Assembly: GCA_003221455.1 (NCBI GenBank)
Contig: QHRX01000024.1
Coordinates: forward strand, 1-62,706
Reading direction: 5' to 3'
From: Candidatus Rokuibacteriota bacterium
GTDB lineage: Bacteria; Methylomirabilota; Methylomirabilia; Rokubacteriales; CSP1-6
DNA: 62,706 bases
In this document: one piece after another, positions 21,302 to 31,031 of the stretch
Position numbering within the stretch: the stretch's first letter is position 1
How the letters are laid out: each line of letters begins with the position of its first letter
Position numbers and translations under genes: made by a program
Notes under the pieces: model-generated
What the model saw: only the letters and a program-made list of their open reading frames with translations
Databases searched by the model: none
What the model was told of the DNA's origin: nothing

Positions 21302-22051
21302 GTGATGGCCCTCGACTGTCGAAGCACGGAGCAGCTCCAGGTCCTCGTCGTCGAGCCCAAGGACCTCGTCGCCGCTCGCCTGAAGGAGCAGCTCCAGAGC
21401 CTGGGTCACCGCGTCCTCGGACAGGCCCGGAACGGGCCAGAGGCGATCGCGGCTGCCCAGAGACTCCAGCCGAATCTCATCGTCATGGAGGAGAAGCTGC
21501 CCCGGTTCGACGGCATCCACACGGCGCGGGCGATCGTCACCGACCGGCCCGTGCCCGTGATCCTCCTGACCGATTATGCCGGCGCCGATCTTGTGCGACG
21601 GGCAAGGGAGGCGGGGGTCGTCGCATACCTTACGTCCGTCGACCGGAAGCGGCTCCTCTCGGCCATCGAAGTCGCGGTGGAGCGTTTCGGACAACTCCAG
21701 ATCCTCCGGAGGGAAGGGGGTGACCCGAGGGAAGCGTTGGAGACCGGAAGGCTGGTGGAGCGCGCCAAGAAGGTGCTGATCACGCGGCTCGGGTGCTCCG
21801 AGGCCGAGGCTTTCCGGCACATCCTCGAGCGCACGAGGAGCACGGATCGGACCCTTCGAGAGACCGCCTGGACGATCGTCAACGCCGAGGAGGTTCTGTC
21901 CAGGCTCGACTTCCCACGCTCCCTCCAGTTGATCGTAGGGGTTGTCCGCCGGGAGCCGCGGCGGAGCTCGGGACCGACCCCGTTCACAGGCGCCGAACCG
22001 GCGATGGCGCGCGGCGGCGCCCCGCCGAAAGGGGTCGGGCCAGCGCCCTAG
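21302..22051 (+). CDS. Receiver-like + ANTAR domain protein (putative antiterminator) with degenerate receiver
   Basis: LQVLVVEPKDLVAARL...NLIVMEEKLPRFDGIHTARAI followed by the ANTAR-like helix LVERAKKVLITRLGCSEAEAFRHILERTRSTDRTLRETAWTIV. Confidence 0.85.
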   Translation: MMALDCRSTEQLQVLVVEPKDLVAARLKEQLQSLGHRVLGQARNGPEAIAAAQRLQPNLIVMEEKLPRFDGIHTARAIVTDRPVPVILLTDYAGADLVRRAREAGVVAYLTSVDRKRLLSAIEVAVERFGQLQILRREGGDPREALETGRLVERAKKVLITRLGCSEAEAFRHILERTRSTDRTLRETAWTIVNAEEVLSRLDFPRSLQLIVGVVRREPRRSSGPTPFTGAEPAMARGGAPPKGVGPAP

Positions 22052-22066
22052 GTCCGAGCCAGGCCG

Positions 22067-22372
22067 ATGGGATTCATCCCCCAATTCGTCTTGAGCATCC
22101 TCGGCGTGACGGAGGGGCGAGGCCCCGGCCCAGCGAGAATCCGCATGATCGTCCGCAGACCGTACGCCTACCTGGAGAGTCGCCTTCGCAGGGCATTTGA
22201 GGGGCGTGACGACGTCGATATCGTCTCCGATCGGCGCCGCGGCGAGCGCCGTGCGGGCGCCCGGCCCGCCCAGAAGGAGCGGCGGCAGGGCGAGCGACGG
22301 ATGACCAAGGGCCAGATGCTCGAGATCGTGATCGAGGGTGATCCGCTCACCATGCTCGTCCCACCTCATTGA
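22067..22372 (+). CDS. Hypothetical small basic protein
   Basis: 101-aa ORF immediately downstream of the ANTAR gene; DRRRGERRAGARPAQKERRQGERR motif. Confidence 0.5.
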   Translation: MGFIPQFVLSILGVTEGRGPGPARIRMIVRRPYAYLESRLRRAFEGRDDVDIVSDRRRGERRAGARPAQKERRQGERRMTKGQMLEIVIEGDPLTMLVPPH

Positions 22373-22800
22373 GCGAGCGGCGGATGAGCGCCGCGCCGAG
22401 GCTCGTCGGCTTGGCGCGGCCGGCGCCATCGGATGAGCCCTGGTACGGAGACGAGAGACATCCCTGGCCCTGACCGGGCTGAGCGTCCATTTTCGGACCG
22501 TACCAGTCATTCCGCGAGTCGAGCGCTGTGACGCTGTCATACTCGCTCGAGTGCGTTTCTCCGGGGCGTGGAATGTCTGGCTCGTGTCCTCCCTGAAGCT
22601 CGGTGGTGAGGGCCGGGCCTTGGTCGGGAGCGCAAGGAGGGGCTTCCGTCGCGACCCCTCGGGGCGGCCGCGACGCCGGCGCGATCGAACCTCGACGAAA
22701 CTTGGACGGCGCGGGGCGCGCCCGGGAGGAGGTCGAGCGAGCGCTCGGCGGACAAGGCTTCCCGGTACGGGGCTGTGAGATTCACCGGCCGCCGCGGGTC

Positions 22801-23499
22801 TCAGCGGCGGGGCTGCACGAGCTCTTGGGCGAGGATGTTCGCCTTGTCCGCGAGCGTGGCCGCCCGCTGCAGGTCCTGGCGCTCGAGGGCCTCTCGCGCC
22901 TTCGCGAGGAAGCTCTGAATCGTCGAGTACGTCTCTGCCTGCTCCGGGGGCAAGGCCTTCCCGTCGAGCGGCCGGAGGAGCCCCTCCGTCGCGTCGAGTC
23001 GCGCCCGGGTCTCCCGGCTCAGCCGTTCGGCCGCCTCCGGGCTCACGTCGGGCGACAGGACGGGCGCGACGGGCGGCGCCACGGCCGCCGGGAGCTCGGC
23101 GCAGCACGCCAGGAGGGCGGCCGCGAGCTCGCTGGCCAGGAGGTGGGCCTTCTCCGCGAGCGCGGCCGCCCCCTGGAGGTCCCGGCGCTGGAGGGCATCC
23201 TTCGCCTTCGCGAGAAGGCTCTGGACGGTCGAGTACCTCTCCGCCTGCTCCGCGGGCACGACCTTGCCGTCGAGGGGCCGGAGGAGCCCCTCCGTCGCGT
23301 CGAGCCGCACCCGGGTCTCCCGGCTCAGCCGTTCGGCCGTCTCCGGGCTCGCCTCGGGGGGCCGGGGGGGCGCGACGGGCGCCGCCTTCTCGGCGGCGAG
23401 CTTCGGCGGCGCCACGACCGCCGGGAGCCCGGCGCAGGCGGCGAGGGACAGGGCGAACACCACGCACCAGACCGACCCCCTCAACGGTCCGCTCGGCAT
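22801..23499 (-). CDS. Putative lipoprotein with internal tandem duplication
   Basis: MPSGPLRGSVWCVVFALSLAACAGLPAVVAPP... lipobox (LAAC), then two ~80-aa repeats with ERLSRETR.RLDATEGLLRPLDGK. Confidence 0.75.
   Translation of the reverse strand: MPSGPLRGSVWCVVFALSLAACAGLPAVVAPPKLAAEKAAPVAPPRPPEASPETAERLSRETRVRLDATEGLLRPLDGKVVPAEQAERYSTVQSLLAKAKDALQRRDLQGAAALAEKAHLLASELAAALLACCAELPAAVAPPVAPVLSPDVSPEAAERLSRETRARLDATEGLLRPLDGKALPPEQAETYSTIQSFLAKAREALERQDLQRAATLADKANILAQELVQPRR
22819..23355. repeat. Intragenic direct repeats (about 230 bp each: 22819-23052 and 23125-23355)
   Basis: Near-identical blocks, e.g. gtcgcgtcgag(t/c)cgc(g/a)cccgggtctcccggctcagccgttcggccg in both copies. Confidence 0.8.
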
Positions 23500-23525
23500 T
23501 CCGGCATCGCCCACGGCGCCCTGCC

Positions 23526-25334
23526 CTACCGGACCGGGAGCTGAACGCTCACCGTGGTGCCGCGGCCGACCTCGGACGAGACGCCGATTGCGCCGTCGTG
23601 GAGCTGGACGATCCGGTAGGCGACGGCGAGCCCGATCCCGCTCCCCTCGGGCTTCGTCGTGTAGTAGAGCTTGAAGATCCTGTCGAGATCGGCGGGCGCG
23701 ATCCCGACGCCTTCGTCGGCGACGCGCACGATCACGGATCCGGGAACGGCCCGCTCGGTCGCGATCCGGACGGCGCCGCCGACGGGCATGGCCTGGCAGG
23801 CGTTCAGGACGATGTTCATCAGCGCCTGGTGGAGGAGCTCCTGATCGCCCGCGATGGCGGGGAGCGCCGGCTCGGCTTCGATCGCGAACCGCACGCCCGC
23901 GGGCCCCCACTCGGCCTCGAGGAGCGCGACCATGTCGCGGAGGACCGCGTTCAGGTCGACGGGCTTCAGATTCAGCTCCTGCGGTCGCAGAAACCGGAGG
24001 AAACCCTGGACGACCCGATCCAGTCTCCGGATCTCGCTGGCGATGATCTCGAGGTTCTCCTGCACCTCGCCGGGGGCGCCCCCGAGCCGCTCCCGGAGGA
24101 GCTCGAGATGGATCATCATGGCGTTGAGGGGATTCTTGACCTCGTGGGCAACGCCCGACGTGAGGCGGCCGAGCTCGGTCAGCTTGGCCGAGTAGCTGAT
24201 CAGCGACTGGAGCGTCTTCACCGACTCGAGATCCTTGAAGAGCGCGACGGCGCCGCGCGCCAGCCCGCCGTCCGTCACGAGGAAGCCGGAGGCGAGCAGC
24301 GCCCGGGGTCCACGCTCGGTCGGCACGACGACCGTCGCCTTGCGCACACCGGCCGGTTCGGCGAAGATCCGCTCCACCAGCGCCCGGCACGGGTGTGCCG
24401 GCTCCAGCACCTCGTCCAGGCGCGCGCCCACGGCCTGCTCGAGGGGCCGCCCCACGATCGCCTCGCTCGCCTTGTTGAAGAAGAGGATCCGGCGCTCGTC
24501 ATTGAGGAAGATGATCGCGTCCTCCAGGCCGTCGACGACCTGCTGGAGATGGGCTCGCTCGCTGAGCATCTGCAGGCGCTCGGACTGCAGCTGCTGCCCG
24601 AGGAGTTGGAGGCCCCCGGCCAGGTCGCCGAGCTCGTCGCCCGCCTCGAGGGCGGCGCCGACGTTGAACTCGCCCTGCCGGAGGCGGCTCATCTCGCGGA
24701 CGAGGATCCGGACCGGGCGCAGGAGCACGTTGGCGAGACCGATCGCCACGAGCGATGCCACCGCGAGGGCGAGGCCCGCGAGCGCCAGGCTTCCTTTGAG
24801 GGCGGCGGTGAGCTCTGAGCGGAGCAGGCTCGAGGAGACGCCCAGCCGGATGCTTCCGAACGGCGCCCCGTTCAGCGCGAGGGGGAGGACCGCCTCCCAG
24901 ACGCCGCCCCCGCCGTAGCCGTAGAGGATGCGGAGCCGGCGGACGGGGCCGGCCGAGACCAGGGTGCGAAGGTCCGACCGCTCGGGGGCGACCGACCCCT
25001 CCTTGTCGCGCTCGCTGTGCAGGATCACCCGTCCGGCGCCGTCGGCGATCAGCGCGTAGACGAGGTAGGGCGAGTAGCCGACGCTCGCTTCGAGCAGGCT
25101 CTGGAGCTCCGGCTCCGGCTGGAGCTCCCCGCCGGACGGGCGGCGCCGGGCCCGCGCCAGCGACTGACCGGTCTGGGCGTAGATCTGCTTCGCGATCAGC
25201 TCGGCTTGCTGGGCCGCGTTCTCGACGACCACCCGGGTCAGCTGGGCCAGGTGGACGAGGGTCGCGCTGGTCACCACGACGAACGTCAGCGCGACGATCC
25301 CGACCACCTCTTTGGTCCGCAGGCCCCAGCGCAT
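23526..25334 (-). CDS. Membrane sensor histidine kinase (periplasmic sensor, HAMP, PAS, HisKA, HATPase)
   Basis: Two TMs, HAMP, PAS (VVDGLEDAIIFLNDERRILFFNKASEAIVG), H-box SGVAHEVKNPLNAMMIHLELL, G-box EGSGIGLAVAYRIVQLHDG. Confidence 0.93.
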   Translation of the reverse strand: MRWGLRTKEVVGIVALTFVVVTSATLVHLAQLTRVVVENAAQQAELIAKQIYAQTGQSLARARRRPSGGELQPEPELQSLLEASVGYSPYLVYALIADGAGRVILHSERDKEGSVAPERSDLRTLVSAGPVRRLRILYGYGGGGVWEAVLPLALNGAPFGSIRLGVSSSLLRSELTAALKGSLALAGLALAVASLVAIGLANVLLRPVRILVREMSRLRQGEFNVGAALEAGDELGDLAGGLQLLGQQLQSERLQMLSERAHLQQVVDGLEDAIIFLNDERRILFFNKASEAIVGRPLEQAVGARLDEVLEPAHPCRALVERIFAEPAGVRKATVVVPTERGPRALLASGFLVTDGGLARGAVALFKDLESVKTLQSLISYSAKLTELGRLTSGVAHEVKNPLNAMMIHLELLRERLGGAPGEVQENLEIIASEIRRLDRVVQGFLRFLRPQELNLKPVDLNAVLRDMVALLEAEWGPAGVRFAIEAEPALPAIAGDQELLHQALMNIVLNACQAMPVGGAVRIATERAVPGSVIVRVADEGVGIAPADLDRIFKLYYTTKPEGSGIGLAVAYRIVQLHDGAIGVSSEVGRGTTVSVQLPVR

Positions 25335-25336
25335 CG

Positions 25337-26692
<1,356 letters not shown>

Positions 26693-26764
26693 CCGCCCAA
26701 CCTTAACCAACGCGCGGGCCCGGGTCCACTACCGAATCGAGGCGACGATTCCTCGGCCGTCCCA

Positions 26765-26793
26765 TTGACAGGGGCGCCCGCGGGTGTGATTCT
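26765..26793 (+). promoter_or_regulatory. Candidate sigma70-type promoter just upstream of the sixA-like gene
   Basis: TTGACA (26765-26770) - N17 - GATTCT (26788-26793); -10 match is weak. Confidence 0.3.
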
Positions 26794-26802
26794 CCAAGCC
26801 GC

Positions 26803-27306
26803 GTGAGGCTGATCCTGATCCGCCACGCCGATGCCGGTGACCCCGATCCGCGGCGTTACCCGGATGATCGCTCGCGCCCGCTCACGCCTGACGGGGAACG
26901 CCAGCACCGGCTGATCGCCGACGGCCTCGCCCGCATGGGGCTCACGGCGACCCATGTCCTCACGAGCCCGCTCCGCCGCGCCCGCGAGACCGCCGAGATC
27001 ACCGCGCGGGCGTTGGGTTTCTTGGGCGCGATCGAACCGGTGGCGGCGCTGGGGGACGACGTCGCGGCGCCGGGCCTGCTCGAGAGGTTCGCGCGGTACC
27101 CAGGCGACGCCGTCGTCGTGTGCGTGGGGCACGAGCCGCAGCTCTCGCGGCTCGCCGCCATCCTGCTCCATCCCGACGGGACGATCGGGATCGCGCTCTC
27201 CCGGAGCGGCGTCCTGGCACTCGAGTGCGCGACGACCCCCGCGCCCGGCGCCGCGCGCCTCCTCTACCTCCTCCCGCCGCGGGAGCTCCTCCGGCTCTTG
27301 GGCTAG
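26803..27306 (+). CDS. SixA-like phosphohistidine phosphatase (histidine phosphatase superfamily)
   Basis: GTG start; LILIRHADAGDPDPRRYPDDRSRPLTPDGERQ, LTSPLRRARETAEI, VGHEPQLS. Confidence 0.88.
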   Translation: MRLILIRHADAGDPDPRRYPDDRSRPLTPDGERQHRLIADGLARMGLTATHVLTSPLRRARETAEITARALGFLGAIEPVAALGDDVAAPGLLERFARYPGDAVVVCVGHEPQLSRLAAILLHPDGTIGIALSRSGVLALECATTPAPGAARLLYLLPPRELLRLLG

Positions 27307-27810
27307 CCGCTGCGGCCAGGCGCGGCTCGACGCGGAGGGCGCGGCCGCGCCCGGGAGCTACGGCATGAGCGGGGTGCGGGGTCGCGGGTCTGGGCCCCGC
27401 ACGGCGGGTCCGGCCCGAGGCGCGTGTCCACCGCGAGAGGTGAATCGACGATCCCCCCGTCGGGAACCCAGATCTTGACTCGACAGGGCTTGACAACGGC
27501 CCGGCGCGTGGCCCAAAGTCTCCGCTACCGTACGGACCATATTGATCTCGACGGGGTCGACAGTGCCCCTTGCAGGATTCGAGGAGAGGGCTTCCTCGGA
27601 CGGCCACTCGGTTGGTCGCGGGGATTGCCGTGCCCGCGCGGCCGGACGCCGGCGCCCCTCCGCGCGCGCGTCTCGCGGGCCGCCGGCTCGCGCCCGCGCC
27701 CCAGCTCGTCGTGGATCGCTCCCGGCATCTCGCCACGCCCAAAGGGACGCGAGCCATCTCTTTTCTAGCGGGCACTGAGTCGAAGCGGGTCTCGAGGCGA
27801 AGGAGGAACC

Positions 27811-29514
27811 ATGGACCGATTCTGGAGAACGATCGCGATCGCGGGCGTGCTGTTACTGTCCCTCATCAGCGTTGCGGGTCAGGCGCAGGCCGACCAGGCA
27901 AAGGGGAGTGGGGTCACGGACGTCATGCTCGCCGCCGACCCCGGCGAATCCTGGCTGCATACGAACGGCAACTGGGCCGCGCAACGCTTCAGCACGCTGG
28001 CCCAGCTGAACCCGAGCAATGTGAAGAACCTGAAGGTCGCCTGGATCTTCTCCCCCGGGGGGAAGACCGACGCCATGGCCACGCCGCTCTACCACGACGG
28101 GCTCGTCTACTTCCCGCAGGACAACAAGGTCTTTGCGCTCGACGCCAACACCGGGCGAGTGGTGTGGAAGTACGAGCACAAGCTGCCCGACGACTGGGGC
28201 GGCTACAACGTGCCCTTCTTCACCGGCAAGCATCGCGGCGTGGCGATCTACGGCGAGTACATCTACTTCCTGTCGAATGACGCCAAGCTGCACGCGATCC
28301 ACTACAAGACCGGTCAGGCGAAGTTCGTAAAGGCGTACTCCGACTTCCCCTACCCGAAGGACTTCGCCAAGGCCGCGGACGCCAACGGCTATTGCACCAC
28401 CGTCGGTCCGCTCGCGGTACCCGGCACGATCATCGTACCGATGAACGCCACCGACACCGGCGGGCTTCCGGGGTACGTGATCGGCGTGAACCCCGACAAC
28501 GGCGACATCAAGTGGAAGGCCAACATGATCCCGGCGCCGGGCGAGCCGGGCGCCGAGACCTGGCCGGGTGACAGCGCCCAGTGGGGCGGGGCTGGCCCCT
28601 GGATCACCGGCTCCTGGGACCCAGACCTGAGGATGTACTTCACGGGCACCGCCAACGCCTACCCGTGGAATCCCTCGACCCGGGGCGGCGGCAAGGCGGA
28701 CAACGTCGGGGCCGCGAGTGTGGTGGCGGTCGACACCGACGGCGGCAAGGTGGTCTGGCGCTATCAGGCCGTCCCCGGTGACCCCTGGGACTTCGACGTG
28801 CCGCAGACGCCAATTCTCGTGAATATCGACGGCACGACGACGGTCGTGCACCCGAACAAGACCGGCTTCATCCACTATCTGGACGCGAAGAGCGGGAAGT
28901 TTCTGAAGGCGCTCCGCTTCGCGGACAAGATCAACTGGATCAAGGGGTACGACGAGAACGGGCGGCCGGTTGGGCAGCTCGATCTCCCCGCGGTGGCGGG
29001 CCCGACGGTCGAAGTGTGGCCGAGCCTTCTCGGCGGCGTGAACATGTATCCCAACGCCTACAGTCCCAAGACGGGCCTGATTTACCTCGCGGCCCGAAAC
29101 CTGGGGATGAAGTACGGCTTCGAGGAGATCAAGGTCATCAGCAACGTCCGGCACTTCGGCGCCTACCAGGAGTTCATCTGGGGGTACGAGGTGGACGAAG
29201 CCAGAGACGTCCGAACGGGCCGGGAAGTCTGGCGAGATCAGAAGTCGAAGGACGGCTATGCCGGGGGGATGCTCACCACGGCGGGCAACCTGGTCTTCTA
29301 CACGAGCCAGAACGGGGCGTTCCAGGCCATGAACGCCACGACGGGCGAGATTCTCTACTCCCTCAATCTGGGCACGACGCCCAAGGCCGGCCCGATCACC
29401 TTCCTGCATAACGGCAAGCAGATGGTCGTCCAAGCCCTCGGCGGGGTGCCGGGCTTCGGATACGAAGGACACAATCTGGAGTTCGGCAGCGTGGTCGTCG
29501 GGTTCTCCGAGTAA
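27811..29514 (+). CDS. PQQ-dependent (quinoprotein) alcohol dehydrogenase
   Basis: Signal peptide; repeated beta-propeller W-motifs; GDSAQWGGAGPW...TGTANAYPWNPSTR...GDPWDFDVPQTP active-site region. Confidence 0.9.
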   Translation: MDRFWRTIAIAGVLLLSLISVAGQAQADQAKGSGVTDVMLAADPGESWLHTNGNWAAQRFSTLAQLNPSNVKNLKVAWIFSPGGKTDAMATPLYHDGLVYFPQDNKVFALDANTGRVVWKYEHKLPDDWGGYNVPFFTGKHRGVAIYGEYIYFLSNDAKLHAIHYKTGQAKFVKAYSDFPYPKDFAKAADANGYCTTVGPLAVPGTIIVPMNATDTGGLPGYVIGVNPDNGDIKWKANMIPAPGEPGAETWPGDSAQWGGAGPWITGSWDPDLRMYFTGTANAYPWNPSTRGGGKADNVGAASVVAVDTDGGKVVWRYQAVPGDPWDFDVPQTPILVNIDGTTTVVHPNKTGFIHYLDAKSGKFLKALRFADKINWIKGYDENGRPVGQLDLPAVAGPTVEVWPSLLGGVNMYPNAYSPKTGLIYLAARNLGMKYGFEEIKVISNVRHFGAYQEFIWGYEVDEARDVRTGREVWRDQKSKDGYAGGMLTTAGNLVFYTSQNGAFQAMNATTGEILYSLNLGTTPKAGPITFLHNGKQMVVQALGGVPGFGYEGHNLEFGSVVVGFSE

Positions 29515-29533
29515 GCGAACTCGTCGCGGGAGC

Positions 29534-29586
29534 GTGGGCGGGCGGAGGCCGCGCGGATTTCCTCGCGCGGACCTCTTCCCGCCCAC
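29534..29586 (+). terminator. Large nested hairpin between the PQQ-dehydrogenase and cytochrome c genes (attenuator/processing candidate)
   Basis: Outer stem GTGGGCGGG/CCCGCCCAC, AGG/CCT, inner stem CCGCGCG/CGCGCGG with loop GATTTCCT. Confidence 0.6.
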
Positions 29587-29661
29587 GGCGCGACGGCGGA
29601 CGCGGGGGGAGCCTGCCCCCCACGGGCGGGTCAAGCGATGAAACGGGAAAAGGGTCTAGCG

Positions 29662-30084
29662 ATGGGGCGAATCGCTTTGTGGGTTGCGCTGGGAACTGTT
29701 CTGGCGCTGCTCGTCGTGGATGGATCGCTGCCTGGGGTCGGCCACGGCGCGCGCGCCGACTCCGACATACCCGGGACAAACCCGCTCTCGGGCGATCAGA
29801 AGGCGATCGCGGAAGGCCGTTCCTGGTTCCGGGCGACCTGTAGCGTCTGCCACGGGGGGCGGGCGGACGGCGCGGGCGAGCGCGGGCAGGGCGCCGACCT
29901 CAGGGTCTTCAGCAAGGGGTTCCGGAGGTTCGTGGAGACGGTCAAGAACGGCAAGGATACCGGCCGCACGATGAAGATGCCCGCGTGGGGGCGGGTCCTG
30001 TCTGAGCAGCAGATCTACCAGATCGGCGCCTACCTGGAGACGCTGGCCCTCGAAGGGGCGAACTGGAAGGCGCCCGCCCAGTAA
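29662..30084 (+). CDS. Periplasmic c-type cytochrome, likely electron acceptor for the quinoprotein
   Basis: Signal peptide and single CSVCH heme site (29839-29853); distal Met in TMKMPAWGRVLSEQQIYQIGAYLETL; alternative upstream start at 29638. Confidence 0.87.
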   Translation: MGRIALWVALGTVLALLVVDGSLPGVGHGARADSDIPGTNPLSGDQKAIAEGRSWFRATCSVCHGGRADGAGERGQGADLRVFSKGFRRFVETVKNGKDTGRTMKMPAWGRVLSEQQIYQIGAYLETLALEGANWKAPAQ

Positions 30085-30142
30085 TCCGTGGGCCTGGCGG
30101 CTCGCCGGGCCGGGGACGGCCCGCGCCGCCTGCGCCGCGCCA

Positions 30143-30703
30143 TCACTCCGAGTCGCCCTGGCCCCCCTCGCTCGCGGGCCGCTGTTTTTTCCCGACCCTC
30201 CGCAGCGTCAACGTCCGGTCGGCGTCGTGCCAGCTCTCGGCCTCATCGCTCGCGGCACCGTCGAGCGCGGGCCCGCTGTACTGGATGGCGATTTCGGGCC
30301 GCTCCAAGTCCACCCTCCCCCGCATCGGGCGCGTCCACTCGACTCCGTGCTGGTGGGGGACCCGCCGGTAGAGGGACACCTCGCCGTTCAGGACATCGCC
30401 GTCGATCGTGCCGGAGAACTCGCTCACCCGAGGCGAGTAGCGCTCCGCCAGCCCCCGGGGAGACACGATGACCAGCTCGCCGACCGCGACGACGCGGTTG
30501 CCGGTGAGCGAGATGTCGTACCGCGTGACGTACCGCCATCCGTGGATCGTCGCGTCCAATGCCAGCCAGGTCCCCTCGAGTCGCTGGAGCCCTGCGACGG
30601 CGGACGGCTCAGCCGCGAACCCCGCGAGGGGACTCGGGAGCGCCAGGCCGACGACCCCGAGGAGAAGCCACCCCGCCGCCCGACGCACTCGCCCGCTCAT
30701 CAT
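30143..30703 (-). CDS. Hypothetical secreted protein
   Basis: Signal peptide MMSGRVRRAAGWLLLGVVGLALPSPLAGFAAEP; no family recognised. Confidence 0.6.
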   Translation of the reverse strand: MMSGRVRRAAGWLLLGVVGLALPSPLAGFAAEPSAVAGLQRLEGTWLALDATIHGWRYVTRYDISLTGNRVVAVGELVIVSPRGLAERYSPRVSEFSGTIDGDVLNGEVSLYRRVPHQHGVEWTRPMRGRVDLERPEIAIQYSGPALDGAASDEAESWHDADRTLTLRRVGKKQRPASEGGQGDSE

Positions 30704-31031
30704 CGTCCGTACCTCTCGGCGTCCGGAGAAAGGGCGCCACTCACGGCGCCGGCACCGGCTGGCCGCGCTGTCGAATCCGCCGCGCCCGGGGGGGGGCGGC
30801 GGCACCGCGTCGGCCCGCGCCCGGCCCCGATACGCCCGGACCGAATGACCCGGATGGGCGGCACGAAAAATAGCAGCCGGGCTACGGAGAGGCAAGCCAT
30901 GATTTGCCGCAGGCGCCCGCCCGCCGTCGAGATCCTGTGGCCACGCCGGCGGTCAGCGGCAGGTACGACTCGACGCGCTCGGCTCGAACGGACGCGAGGC
31001 TCGGGTGCGGGTCCAGGGCGATCGGCACCCG

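Noticed and set aside
21251-23467. 738-aa minus-strand ORF overlapping the ANTAR gene and the lipoprotein
   Set aside because: Spans several real genes and has Arg/Pro-rich low complexity; repeats in it simply reflect the lipoprotein DNA duplication.
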